Assembly: GCF_009733595.1 (NCBI RefSeq)
Contig: NZ_WOFH01000008.1
Coordinates: forward strand, 62,001-126,000
Reading direction: 5' to 3'
DNA: 64,000 nt
Source of the DNA: Actinomadura litoris
GTDB lineage: Bacteria; Actinomycetota; Actinomycetes; Streptosporangiales; Streptosporangiaceae
Under the pieces are notes generated by a model, which was given only the letters and a program-made list of their open reading frames with translations, was not told where the DNA came from and ran no database searches. This document shows positions 43,952 through 52,461 of this stretch, one piece after another; the stretch's first letter is position 1, and every line of letters starts with the position of its first letter. The translations under genes and the position numbers were made by a program.

Positions 43952-44580
43952 CTAGATTGAGTCGCTCGCCAGCTTCCCTCCGCCGAACCAGACAGGCCTG
44001 CCGGACGAGCCCCGGTCATCGGACGGCGCCACGGCATAACCGGTGACTTGGCTAGCGAACCGTGAAACTGTAACACCTGCGGACCAAAAGCCCCTTCGCC
44101 TCCAGTCGGCGAAGAAGAGCGAAGAAGTCGGCTCCCGTCCGCGTCCCCGCCGCGGTGACCACGTGCCGTCGAAGAACGCCTCGCGCCGGTTCAGCGCGTC
44201 CGACACCTTCGGCCTCTCGTCTCGGCTCGTTTGGACCGCCGCGCCGCCATCCGGTCCGCCGGAGCCGTGGACCGCAGCCCCAATCGCCACTCCACCGCAC
44301 GGCAGGCGCCCCGCACTCGATACCCGTCGTTCCACACCTCGGGTCGGTCCCCGTCCGACCGCGCCAAGGTCGCCACGATGTGGATGTGGTCCTCGGCATG
44401 GCGAACGGCGACCCACCGGACACTGTCCTCATCCCCGTCCGGCACAAGCCCGGTCTGGGCCATCACTTCGCCCGCGACCTCCGCCCACTGCCGATCACTC
44501 AGAATCGGATCCTCAGGCGCCGCGCGAACCGACGGATGCCACACCGGGCTTCCGGTAATCGCACTCCCCCAAAACGCCAC
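43952..44580 (-). pseudogene. decayed relaxase/mobilisation protein
   Basis: The minus strand encodes recognisable relaxase parts in three frames. One covers ILSDRQWAEVAGEVMAQTGL, VRWVAVRHAEDHIHIVATLA and ACRAVEWRLGLRSTAPADR. LRRHVVTAAG with FFALLRRLEAKGLLVRR is in a second frame, and VTGYAVAPSDD with PVWFGGGKLASD in a third. HxDHxHIV is the metal-binding motif of actinomycete MOB relaxases, and VWFGGGKLA is a typical C-terminal block. No start with the N-terminal catalytic Tyr region is seen. It is a broken conjugation gene, evidence that the island was once transmissible. Confidence 0.75.
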
Positions 44581-45340
44581 CTGAAATTGCGCCTACCGTC
44601 CGCGCGCAGAGCCAGCTCTAGCTCAGCCGCGCTCCGAAAGCCCGTCCACGATGTGGGGATCGCGATGCTCCCCGTGTCGCCCCGCCCTCTACAGATACCG
44701 AATCAGGCCCTGCCCCCGTACACCAGGCAGATCCTTCCCGTTCAACGCTCGATCACGGGATCGAGGAAGGCGGCAGCCCAGTCCGGCCGTAGACCGTCGC
44801 CCACGCCTCCCGCAACGCGTAAGCCGTGGGCCGGCGCCACCAACGGACACGCACTGACCGCCATCCGGTCACCCGCCGCAGCCCGCACGATAGCGCACGC
44901 TCGTCCACAGACAACGAGAGCCTCGCCGACCTTGTACGACGCGGCGTGCGATGCGCACGCCGCGACAACACCGCCGTCCGCTGCCACACCTCACTCCCCC
45001 GACACAGCCCGCCGCTTCCCGGATCGCGCCCGATCCCCACCACACGCTGGACCGCGCCCGGTCCAGTCGCCATATGTGCACGATTTCCATTTCTAATAAG
45101 GGTCGTCGCGTCGGAAGCCTGTTCCATTTCAGGCCCACGGAGGCCCAGGGCAAGACCGGCGGACGCGGCCCGCCGCAGTGGTGGCGCTTGGTCGATCCAA
45201 GCGCGCCACTGCGCCGGAGCACGGCAGGTTGGTGATCGTGGTTCGAGCCGCCCGCACGGTTCACCCCTCGTCCTCATCCGAGCCTTCGAGCTCTGACTCA
45301 AGACTGGGGCCCGCGCGGGTCGCTGGGATCGCGAACGGCT
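44581..45340. other. non-coding remnant DNA between relaxase relic and IS110
   Basis: 760 bp with many short open frames, none of convincing coding character. This is probably the rest of the decayed mobilisation region. The 43714-43951 gap before the relaxase relic likewise shows no gene. Confidence 0.35.
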
Positions 45341-46693
45341 CCATCGGAGGCCAGGCCACGAGCCTTGTTATTAGAGCGCCGCGCGTTCCCTGCCAGGTCA
45401 GATCCACATTCGAACTCGCCGGGTGATCAAGGAGAAAGCCCACGTGAAAGTATTCTGCGGCGTGGACTGGGCCGAATCCCACCATGACATCGCGCTGGTC
45501 GACCAGGACGGGCGACTGCTGGCCAAGCGCCGGATCAAGGACAGTGCCGAAGGGTTCACCGAGCTGCTGCAGATGCTCGCCGACGCCGGCGACGACCCCG
45601 CCACCGCCATCCCCGTGGCGATCGAGACCCCGCGCGGCCTCCTCGTCGCCGCACTGCGCGGCACCGGACGCAAGGTCTACTCCATCAACCCAATGGCTGT
45701 CGCCCGCTATCGTGAGCGCCACACCGTGGCCCGCAAGATATCCGACCACGTCGACGCGATGACGCTGGCCAACATCCTGCGCACCGACGCCCACGCCCAT
45801 CGGCCGCTGCCCGACGACACCGAACTCGCCCGCGCCATCTCGGTACTGGCCCGCGCCCACCAGGACGCCACCTGGCGGCGCACCAAGGCCTCCAACGAGC
45901 TGCGCTCGCTACTGCGCGAGTACTTCCCCACCTTCCTAGACGCCTTCGCTGGCAACACCACCAATCTGGGCAGCCGCGACGCCCGCGCCATGCTGGCCAT
46001 CGCACCGACCCCGGCGGCCGCCGCGAAGTTGTCGCGCACCCGCATCGCTGCGGCGTTGCGCCGGGCGGGCCGCCAACGCGGTATCGAGCAACTGGCCGAG
46101 AAGCTCTACCACGCCCTGCGGCGGCCGCAACTGCATCACCCGCCCCTGGTCGAAAAGGCGATGGGCGAGCAGGCCTGCGCGCTCCTGGCCGTCCTGGACA
46201 CCGAATGCACCAACGTCGACCGACTCGGCCAGGCCGTCGCCGAGGCCTTCGTCCAACACCCCGACTACGAGATCATCACAAGCTTTCCCGGACTGGGCGA
46301 TCACCTCGGCGCCCGGGTGCTCGCCGAAGTCGGCGACGACCCGACCCGGTTCGCCGACGCCCGCGGGCTCAAGGCCTACGCCGGATCAGCGCCAGTCACC
46401 CGCGCCTCAGGACGCAGCGTCTCCATCACCCACCGCGTCATCAAGAATGACCGCCTGGCCGCCGCCGGCTTTATCTGGGCATTCACCGCTTCCACCAACC
46501 ATCCACCAGCCCGTGCCCACTACCAACGGCGACGAGACAGCGGAAGCCGGCATCCCGCCGCCCTGCGTCATCTGTTCAACCGCATGCTCGGGCAGCTCTA
46601 CCACTGCCTGCAAACCAGACAGCTCTACGACCCGATCAAGGCCTTCGCCCCGCCCGTCACCGCAGCGACTTGACGCCTTAACGCCATCGGAGG
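45341..46693 (+). mobile_element. IS110-family insertion sequence
   Basis: Carries one DEDD transposase gene. CCATCGGAGG occurs at 45341-45350 and at 46684-46693, directly flanking the element: about 94 bp of left non-coding DNA and 10 bp of right. IS110 elements lack long inverted repeats and recombine at a short core shared by donor and target. The repeat therefore probably marks the boundaries. The left non-coding end is where IS110-group elements encode their bridge RNA. Confidence 0.7.
45444..46673 (+). CDS. IS110-family transposase (DEDD recombinase)
   Basis: About 409 residues from the GTG at 45444, with AAGGAG nine bases upstream; a GTG at 45423 is in frame but less well placed. The N-terminal RuvC-like domain has the acidic residues GVDWAE, IETPRG and KISDHVDAMTLAN. 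The C-terminal transposase_20 domain shows ITSFPGLGDHLGARVLAEVGDD, FADARGLKAYAGSAPVTRASG, then a Ser/Thr-containing end (IWAFTAS). The reading frame is complete and uninterrupted, so the element may still be active. These enzymes are guided by a bridge RNA transcribed from the non-coding end. Confidence 0.93.
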   Translation: MKVFCGVDWAESHHDIALVDQDGRLLAKRRIKDSAEGFTELLQMLADAGDDPATAIPVAIETPRGLLVAALRGTGRKVYSINPMAVARYRERHTVARKISDHVDAMTLANILRTDAHAHRPLPDDTELARAISVLARAHQDATWRRTKASNELRSLLREYFPTFLDAFAGNTTNLGSRDARAMLAIAPTPAAAAKLSRTRIAAALRRAGRQRGIEQLAEKLYHALRRPQLHHPPLVEKAMGEQACALLAVLDTECTNVDRLGQAVAEAFVQHPDYEIITSFPGLGDHLGARVLAEVGDDPTRFADARGLKAYAGSAPVTRASGRSVSITHRVIKNDRLAAAGFIWAFTASTNHPPARAHYQRRRDSGSRHPAALRHLFNRMLGQLYHCLQTRQLYDPIKAFAPPVTAAT

Positions 46694-47083
46694 TCTTGCC
46701 CCGCGTCAGCGGAGCCTCCAGCGGAGTGCTCGTGCCCATGCTGGGTCAGCCTTGGGTTACACCGCACCCGTCCCCGTAGGACACCGAGCGACGACATCCG
46801 GACCGAACTAGGGCACAGCGAGTAGGACGGCTGCGGCCAGAAGGAACGTCTGTCCGTCCTCCGACGTCGCGACCCCTGTCTGGGCACGGGAGTGTAGGGG
46901 TCCGCGGCATCAGCGTCGCAGGTCAACGACACTCCGTCACAGAACACCCTCAGACGACTACTCTCTGTGTAAAGTTGGCGCCAAGGTCGTTCAACTCTCA
47001 TGAAAGGTGCCCGTCTCTGATGTTCGAGCCGCAGAGTGGTCGCCTTCTCGCCTCTGCCCTGCGGCCTGGCGGAGTAGCGAGGT
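46674..47083. other. 410-bp gap between IS110 and the excisionase gene
   Basis: Contains the right IS110 repeat and probably the promoter for xis/int. No other gene is seen. Confidence 0.35.
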
Positions 47084-47350
47084 GTGACCTTGCAGGGCAG
47101 GAGAAGCGGTCAGCGGCATTCTGCGGACTCGAAGGACAGCAAGGGAACGGACGTTCGGTTGTACACGCCCGCCGAGGCGGCGGCGATGCTGCGGGTGCGC
47201 GAATCATGGCTGCGCAAGAAGGCCAGTGCACGGGTGATCCCTTGCACCTTCATCGGCAAGCATCTGCGTTTCAGCGAACACGATGTGGCCGCGATCATCA
47301 CGGCTGGGGCTAAGCAGCCGCTCGGCCGTCGGGGGCGCGCCTGCCCCTGA
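47084..47350 (+). CDS. excisionase / MerR-type helix-turn-helix protein
   Basis: 88 residues. The C-terminal 60 residues form a helix-turn-helix_17 domain (LYTPAEAAAMLRVRESWLRK, CTFIGKHLRFSEHDVAAII) as found in Xis proteins of actinomycete integrative elements. The first 25 residues are charged and poorly conserved; the true start may be later (for example TTG at 47159). It lies 32 bp before the integrase gene, the normal xis-int order. It would bend DNA at the att sites and direct excision. Confidence 0.8.
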   Translation: MTLQGRRSGQRHSADSKDSKGTDVRLYTPAEAAAMLRVRESWLRKKASARVIPCTFIGKHLRFSEHDVAAIITAGAKQPLGRRGRACP

Positions 47351-47382
47351 AGGGCGTTTCGACCACACAGGAGGAGTACGTC

Positions 47383-48806
47383 ATGGCGTATGCCGAGAAG
47401 CGGGGAAGCAAATGGCGGGTCCGGTATGTACGGCCGGACGGCAGCAGCGCGTCAGAGTCGGGCTTCGACACCAAGACCGCCGCGCTGCGGTGGGGACAGG
47501 AACATGAGACGGGGATCCGACAACATACCTGGAGCGACCCCCGTGACGGGGCCGCGTTACTAGCGGACTGGGTCGAGCTCTGGTGGGCCGGCCAGGACCT
47601 GGAAGCGACCACCGAAGCCAAGTACCGATACCTGATCGATCACCACATCCTTCCAGCGTTCGGCAACCGACCAGTCAGCACGTTCACCAGCCCGGAGGAG
47701 ATTGTCGCGTGGGAGAAGCGAACGCGGACCGGCGGCTTCTCCCACCGGACCGCAGCCGACGCCCGATCCCTGCTTGGAACGATCCTCGGCGACGCCAAGG
47801 AACGTGGGTTGGTCCCGACGAACGTCGCGGTCAAGCGGCGTGGACGTGGCCGGAAGCGAGCACGGCGCGCCATCGCGGTCCGGGGACCCGAGAAGGTCTG
47901 GGCGACGCCGTTGCAGGCGCTCCTGTTGGCTGAGCGGTGTGCCCTGCTCTCGGGGAGGGACGACGACTTTGTCATGATCGTCACGGTCGCCTACACCGGC
48001 GTACGGTGGGGCGAGGTGAATGGGCTGGAGCGGCCTGCCTGCCGCCTCGACCAGCTCCGGATCGACTGGCAACTTCGCGAACTGGCCGGTCGGGTGGAGA
48101 AGGTTCCGCCCAAGGACGATTCCCATCGTCCGGTCGACCTACCGACCTTCCTCTCGGCGCTGCTGTCAGGACAGAGCACCCGCACCACCGGGCGCTGCAC
48201 ATGTCCTGGTCGCAGACCCGAGTGTGGGGGCCACGGACAGTACCTGTTCCTCGGCACCGGCGGCGGGCACCACCGGCGCTCCACCTACGCGCGCCGTGTC
48301 TTCCAGCCGGCGGCGGACGGCCAGTACCCAAAGGCACCCGTGTGGCTGGCAAGCGCGTACTGGTGAACACCGGCGTGTGGCCGGGAGTCCCACTTCCTGC
48401 TTGGCCTGATGCCATCGCAGGGCAGCCGTTCCATCCGCCCAGAGGCAAAGGAGTCCGCATCACCACCGAAGCGGACTCGCCCTCGGTGTGGCTCCCGCTC
48501 CTGGAGGGGCTCACACCACACGGACTGCGCCACGGTCACAAGACCTGGATGATCGAGGACGGTGTGCCCGAAGTGCTTCAAGCCGAGCGGCTAGGGCACA
48601 CCCTCCCGGGCATTCGCGGCGTGTACTCCCATGTCTCCGATGCCATGCGAACCGAGCTGAAGGCCAAGCTCCAACGGCGGTGGGAGGAAGCTCTGCGCGA
48701 GAGGCTCCTGCTCAGCGCGACATCCCCGGTCCCGCTACTCAACGAGCTTCTGGAAACCGCTCAGCAGAAGAAGAGGAGACCCGAGCTCAAAGCCGTGAGC
48801 GCCTAG
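47383..48806 (+). pseudogene. tyrosine recombinase (phage-type integrase), frameshifted
   Basis: The first frame (47383 to about 48330) encodes the AP2-like arm-binding and SAM-like core-binding domains. It also holds the start of the catalytic domain, with Arg208 in YTGVRWGEV. The reading frame then changes. The second frame, ending at 48806, encodes VNTGVWPGVPLPAWP, the HGLRHGHKTWM box (His-x-x-Arg), LGHTLPGIRGVYSHV with the distal His and the nucleophile Tyr, and a coiled C-terminus. All catalytic residues survive but not in one frame. The break lies near 48325-48350, around CCCAAAGG. It is either a recent inactivating indel, a sequencing error or, less likely, a recoding site. Confidence 0.85.
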
Positions 48807-48820
48807 CGCGGTGTAGCCGG

Positions 48821-48857
48821 AGGTGGGGTGGAGTCGGCACAGCCCGCCGCCCCACCT
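48821..48857 (+). terminator. hairpin downstream of the integrase gene
   Basis: AGGTGGGG (48821-48828) pairs with CCCCACCT (48850-48857) across a 21-nt loop, 15 bp after the integrase stop. Confidence 0.6.
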
Positions 48858-48907
48858 TCGACTACACAGAGTGACGAAACAGGCAAGCTTCTCGTGACCT
48901 CGTTTGA

Positions 48908-48941
48908 CTGGGAGGGAGATGATCTCCCAGATTCCTCCCAG
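48908..48941. repeat. inverted CTGGGAGG/CTCCCAG words between integrase and tRNA
   Basis: CTGGGAGG (48908-48915) is followed by two complementary copies, CTCCCAG (48924-48930) and CCTCCCAG (48934-48941). The spacing and location next to the tRNA attachment site suit integrase arm-binding sites or a competing terminator structure. Confidence 0.45.
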
Positions 48942-48993
48942 TTGATCACTCGGGCGCTGGGGCCGGAGTGCGGGAAGGCCAGTGGGGTAGGAG

Positions 48994-49065
48994 TGGGCGA
49001 TACTGGGTTCGAACCAGTGGCCTCTTCGGTGTGAACGAAGCGCTCTCCCACTGAGCTAATCGCCC
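48994..49065 (-). tRNA. tRNA-Val (anticodon CAC)
   Basis: 72-nt cloverleaf on the minus strand. The acceptor stem GGGCGAT/ATCGCCC is followed by D-arm GCTCAGTGGGAGAGC. The anticodon arm is CTTCG-TTCACAC-CGAAG (CAC at 34-36, reading GUG), and the T-arm is ACTGG-TTCGAAC-CCAGT. The discriminator is A, and CCA is not encoded. It is the integration target of the island: the integrase gene lies 188 bp from its 3' end and a decayed copy of its 3' half is at 26330-26370. The element has restored a functional 3' half. Confidence 0.95.
48996..49036 (+). repeat. right attachment-site repeat, inside tRNA-Val
   Basis: Counterpart of 26330-26370 (36/41 identical, ungapped, same orientation). It covers the tRNA from the anticodon loop to near the 3' end. 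Confidence 0.85.
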
Positions 49066-49158
49066 TTGCTCGTCGGTCGTGTGGGGGTGGCCGACGTCGG
49101 AAACTCTAGCGCATGCGGGGGGATGGTCGCGCGTCGGTTTCGGGGGCGCGGTCGGCCG

Positions 49159-49575
49159 TCAGTTCCAGAAGGTCGGGTCTTCCACGTTCCAGGGGAGGTT
49201 GAAGCCGTAGACCACCAGGTAGGCGATCACGGCGGCGCCGGCCAGGAGGCCCGTCAGCACGGCGAGGATGGTGTTGCGGCGCTTCTTGCGGGGGTCCAGG
49301 GCCTTCTCCTTGGCGCGCTCGGCGGCGGCCTTGGCGCGGCCCAGGGCGCGTTGGGCCCAGGCGAACTCGGTGGCGAGGATCGCCAGGCCGAGGACGATGG
49401 CGACGATGCCCGGTCCGGGGGTGACCATCATCACCAGGCCGCCCACGAGGACGGTGGCGCCGACGGTGAAGACGCCGACGCGCCAGGCGGTGTTGAGGAT
49501 CGTGTTGCGCCTGACCCGCTCGCGGAACCGGTGGAAGGCGCCCGCTTCCGCGTCCTTTTCATTGTTTATTGCCAC
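49159..49575 (-). CDS. PGPGW / TIGR02611 family membrane protein
   Basis: 138 residues with three hydrophobic segments (about 33-52, 54-70 and 103-123). The second contains VTPGPGIVAIVLGLAILATEFAW, the hallmark PGPG motif followed by a Trp-containing helix. N- and C-terminal parts are cytosolic and charged (FRERVRRNTI; AKEKALDPRKKRR). The family is widespread in actinobacteria with unknown function. It is transcribed in the same direction as the tRNA, divergent from the SsgB-like gene. Confidence 0.9.
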   Translation of the reverse strand: MAINNEKDAEAGAFHRFRERVRRNTILNTAWRVGVFTVGATVLVGGLVMMVTPGPGIVAIVLGLAILATEFAWAQRALGRAKAAAERAKEKALDPRKKRRNTILAVLTGLLAGAAVIAYLVVYGFNLPWNVEDPTFWN

Positions 49576-49875
49576 GTTTTTACCTTAAGGCAGCGGGTCG
49601 GCCAGGCGCCGACTGGAGCGTTCCACGTACCCCCTCGATCGTGACACATGCCCCAGGCGGGAGGGTTGAAGATCGCCCTGATGATCCGCTTTTGCCCAGG
49701 TCAGGAGGTACTTTTAGGTCAGTGAGATGGATCACACAGCCGGGGGGCGGCGGAATGTTCGGCCGAGTTCCGGCAGTTAGGCGTCATAGATCGCGGGGAC
49801 ATCCGTGAGAGGGAAACCAGCGCGACTCACCGGAGCGTGCGTGAGGCAGCGGCACCGACGTGTGAAGGAATGGCC
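49576..49875. other. 300-bp divergent promoter region of the membrane-protein and SsgB-like genes
   Basis: No gene. Two divergent starts flank it. I see no certain sigma-factor boxes; the GC content drops near 49670-49740. Confidence 0.4.
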
Positions 49876-50295
49876 ATGGACAGCAGCACCACCGTCTCAG
49901 CAGAGCTGGGCCTTCGTCTCGTCGTCCCCGACCGCACGACCGTTCCCCTGCTCGCCGGGCTGGAGTACGCGGCGGACGACCCGTACGCCATCCGGATGGC
50001 CTTCTACGTCGGCGACGACGAACCGGTGGAGTGGATCTTCGCGCGGGAGCTGCTGACGGTGGGCATCGTGCGCAGGGTCGGCGACGGCGACGTGGAGGTC
50101 TGGCCGGGGGCGCCGGACGATGACACCACGTTGAACATCGCGCTGTCGTCCCCGTTCGGCAACGCGCTGTTCGAGGTGCCCCTGTCCCCCCTCGCCGACT
50201 TCCTGCACCGGACGTACCAGGCCGTGCCGGCGGGGCGGGAGACCGAGTTCATCGACATCGACGCCGAGCTGGAGAACCTGCTCTGGCCCTCCTGA
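49876..50295 (+). CDS. SsgA/SsgB-family sporulation and cell-division regulator
   Basis: 139 residues from the ATG at 49876; AAGGA lies six bases upstream, which favours it over the ATG at 49870. Family features are clear: VSAELGLRLVVPD, YAADDPYAIRMAFYVGDDEPVEWIFARELLTVG, GDVEVWP, IALSSPFGNALFEVP and LADFLHRTYQAVP. SsgB-type proteins place FtsZ during sporulation septation in Streptomyces and are confined to morphologically complex actinomycetes, so this fixes the phylum. Its stop abuts the stop of sthA with no bases between. Confidence 0.93.
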   Translation: MDSSTTVSAELGLRLVVPDRTTVPLLAGLEYAADDPYAIRMAFYVGDDEPVEWIFARELLTVGIVRRVGDGDVEVWPGAPDDDTTLNIALSSPFGNALFEVPLSPLADFLHRTYQAVPAGRETEFIDIDAELENLLWPS

Positions 50296-51699
50296 TCACC
50301 GGGTGAGGCGGGCGATGTGGCGCATCTTGTTGGTGGCGTCGAGGGCGGCGACCTTGTAGGACTCGGCCAGCGTGGGGTAGTTGAACACCGCGTTGACCAG
50401 GTAGTCGACGGTGCCGCCGCAGCCCATCACGGTCTGACCGATGTGGACGAGTTCGGTGGCGCCCGTCCCGAAGACGTGGACGCCGAGGAGCGTGCGGTCC
50501 TCGGGTGAGACCAGGAGCTTGAGCATCCCGTAGGAGTCGCCGATGATCTGGCCGCGGGCCAGCTCGCGGTAGCGGGACACGCCGACCTCGAAGGGGATCT
50601 TCGCCTCGGTGAGCGCGTCCTCGGTGCGGCCGACGAAGCTGATCTCGGGGATCGTGTAGATGCCGATGGGCTGGAGGTCGAGGATCTCCTCGACGGGCTC
50701 GCCGCAGGCGTGGTGGGCGGCGAGGCGGCCCTGCTCCATCGAGGTGGCGGCCAGGGACGGGAAGCCGATCACGTCGCCGACCGCGTAGACGTGCGGGACC
50801 TCGGTGCGGTAGTTCTCGTCGACCTTGATCCGGCCGCGCCGGTCGGCGGTGAGCCCGGCGGCCTCCAGCCCCAGCGCGCCGGTCATGCCCTGGCGTCCGG
50901 CGGAGTACATGACGGTGTCGGCGGGGATGCGCTTGCCGCTCTCCAGGACGGTGATCGCGCCGCCCGGCATCCGCTCGACCGACGCGACGCTCTCGCCGAA
51001 CCGGAAGGTGACCGCGAGGTCGCGCAGGTGGTACTTGAGGGCCTCGACGATCTCCAGGTCGCAGAACTCCAGCATCCCCTCGCGCCGCTCGACGACGGTC
51101 ACCTTGGTGCCGAGCGCGGCGAACATCGAGGCGTACTCGATGCCGATCACCCCGGCGCCGACGACGACCATGGTCTCGGGGACGCGGTCCAGGTGGAGGA
51201 TGCCGTCGGAGTCGATCACCGTGCGCTCGTCGAACTCGACGGTGGCGGGCCGGGCGGGGGTCGTGCCGGTCGCGATCACGATGCGGTCGGCGGTGACCTT
51301 GGTCTCGCGCTCCGCGCCGTTGCTGACGCCGATGGTGTTCGGCTCCAGGAAGCGGCCCGTGCCCTGGAGGAGCGTGACGTGGTTGCGGGCGAGCTGGCTG
51401 CGGATGACGTCGATCTCGCGTCCGATGACGTGCTGGGTGCGCATGCCGAGGTCGGCGACGGTGATCTCGTCCTTGACCCGGTAGCTCTGCCCGTACAGTT
51501 CGCGCTGGTTGAGGCCCGTCAGGTACAGGACGGCCTCGCGGAGCGTCTTGGACGGGATCGTCCCGGTGTTGATGCAGACGCCGCCCACCATGTCGCGGCG
51601 GTCGACGATGGCGACGCGGCGGCCGAGCTTGGCGGCGGCGATGGCCGCGCGCTGCCCGCCGGGGCCGGACCCGAGCACGAGGAGATCGAAGTCAGTCAC
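50296..51699 (-). CDS. sthA: Si-specific soluble NAD(P)+ transhydrogenase
   Basis: 467-residue flavoprotein of the dihydrolipoamide-dehydrogenase fold that equilibrates NADPH/NAD+. GSGPGG (10-15) binds FAD, and the second nucleotide-binding motif is VVGAGVIGIEYASMFA. The C-terminal dimerisation domain is complete. The active-site region reads GGVCINTGTIPSKTLRE: the second redox Cys of the lipoamide dehydrogenases is replaced by Thr. That is the known signature of SthA, so the missing cysteine is normal. It converges head-to-head with the SsgB-like gene. Confidence 0.93.
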   Translation of the reverse strand: MTDFDLLVLGSGPGGQRAAIAAAKLGRRVAIVDRRDMVGGVCINTGTIPSKTLREAVLYLTGLNQRELYGQSYRVKDEITVADLGMRTQHVIGREIDVIRSQLARNHVTLLQGTGRFLEPNTIGVSNGAERETKVTADRIVIATGTTPARPATVEFDERTVIDSDGILHLDRVPETMVVVGAGVIGIEYASMFAALGTKVTVVERREGMLEFCDLEIVEALKYHLRDLAVTFRFGESVASVERMPGGAITVLESGKRIPADTVMYSAGRQGMTGALGLEAAGLTADRRGRIKVDENYRTEVPHVYAVGDVIGFPSLAATSMEQGRLAAHHACGEPVEEILDLQPIGIYTIPEISFVGRTEDALTEAKIPFEVGVSRYRELARGQIIGDSYGMLKLLVSPEDRTLLGVHVFGTGATELVHIGQTVMGCGGTVDYLVNAVFNYPTLAESYKVAALDATNKMRHIARLTR

Positions 51700-51748
51700 G
51701 CACCCAGTCTGGCGGGAGCGCGCGGCCCGGTCGAACCCCTTACAGGGA

Positions 51749-52357
51749 TTAATCAGGGTTTTCGCCGGTGCCGAGGCCGGCGAGGAGGTCGTCCAGGCCC
51801 GCCTTGATCCGCTCGACCGGCATGCCGCGGGTGCGGCGCTGGTGGACGTACAGGTGCGCGGCGAGCGGGGCCAGGAGGGCGTCGGCGAGGTAGAGGGCGT
51901 CGGCGCCGGGGCGGACGGCGCGGATCAGCATCGCCAGGTGCCGGTTGTACAGCTCGTACGAGCCGTCCCGGAAACGGGCGTCGGGGGGCCCGGACTCGGC
52001 CATCAGCAGCAGGTCCGCCTGGGCCTCGATGCGGTCGGTGAGGGCGTGCAGGAAGGCGCGGAGGCGGTCGCGGGGGGCGGCGCCGGGGCCGAGCGGCGGC
52101 GGGCCCTGGAGGAAGGCGGCCTGGAACTCGCGCTCGCGGTCGTCGATCACCGCGTAGACGAGGCGGGACCGGTCGCCGAAGCGGCGGTAGACGGTGCCGA
52201 CGCCGACGCCCGCGGCGCGGGCCACCTCGTCCATGGAGACGGCCTCGGGGCCGCGGGTGGCGATCACCTCGGCGGCGGCGCGCAGGATGCGCCGGCGGTT
52301 GTGCGCCGCGTCCGCCCGCTCGGCCGGTGGACGGCCCACGACCGGCAGTTCCCGCAT
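51749..52357 (-). CDS. TetR/AcrR family transcriptional regulator
   Basis: 202 residues from the ATG at 52357, preceded by GAGGGGGG. The helix-turn-helix is at about 18-65 (RRRILRAAAEVIATRGPEAV, VARAAGVGVGTVYRRFGDRSRLV). The C-terminal ligand domain has AFLHALTDRIEAQADLLLMAES. It is divergent from the SDR/exporter genes; two palindromes in the 104-bp gap are its probable operators. It likely represses the SDR-Gdx unit and itself. Confidence 0.92.
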   Translation of the reverse strand: MRELPVVGRPPAERADAAHNRRRILRAAAEVIATRGPEAVSMDEVARAAGVGVGTVYRRFGDRSRLVYAVIDDREREFQAAFLQGPPPLGPGAAPRDRLRAFLHALTDRIEAQADLLLMAESGPPDARFRDGSYELYNRHLAMLIRAVRPGADALYLADALLAPLAAHLYVHQRRTRGMPVERIKAGLDDLLAGLGTGENPD

Positions 52358-52400
52358 CCCGCCCCCCTCTCTCGACACAGCAGGGTAGCGGGAGTTGTAT

Positions 52401-52434
52401 CCGGAGACTTCTCCGGTTAATCTCACTAACCGGA
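52401..52434. promoter_or_regulatory. two overlapping palindromic operators between tetR and SDR genes
   Basis: CCGGAGA-CT-TCTCCGG (52401-52416) is a perfect dyad. TCCGGTTA (52412-52419) and TAACCGGA (52427-52434) are a perfect 8-bp inverted repeat with a 7-bp spacer, overlapping the first by 5 bp. They lie 28-61 bp before the SDR start and 44 bp from the regulator start, where a TetR dimer would block both promoters. Confidence 0.75.
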
Positions 52435-52461
52435 ATGTTCTCCACATACTGGGAGGCCGAT

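Larger units (their letters stand above)
26330..49036. mobile_element. 22.7-kb tRNA-Val-integrated genomic island carrying an Rhs toxin locus
   Basis: Bounded by direct 41-bp repeats, the right one lying inside an intact tRNA-Val gene. A tyrosine integrase gene and excisionase gene sit next to the tRNA, as in actinomycete integrative elements of the pSAM2 type. Internal cargo comprises a broken IS5 copy, a toxin/immunity pair, a LamG-ricin protein, small genes, an XRE regulator, a 2H phosphoesterase, a decayed relaxase and an IS110 copy. The integrase is frameshifted and the relaxase is dead, so the island is probably fixed. Intact tRNA plus a decayed 3' copy is the expected outcome of integration into a tRNA. 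Confidence 0.8.

Noticed and set aside
44742..45301. Several 80-180 codon frames on both strands upstream of IS110
   Set aside because: All are mutually overlapping, Arg/Pro/Ala-rich and without ribosome sites or motifs, consistent with decayed DNA.
50296..51699. Missing second redox cysteine in a pyridine-nucleotide disulfide oxidoreductase
   Set aside because: The CINTGTIPSK motif with one Cys is the normal signature of soluble transhydrogenase, so this is not a broken enzyme.
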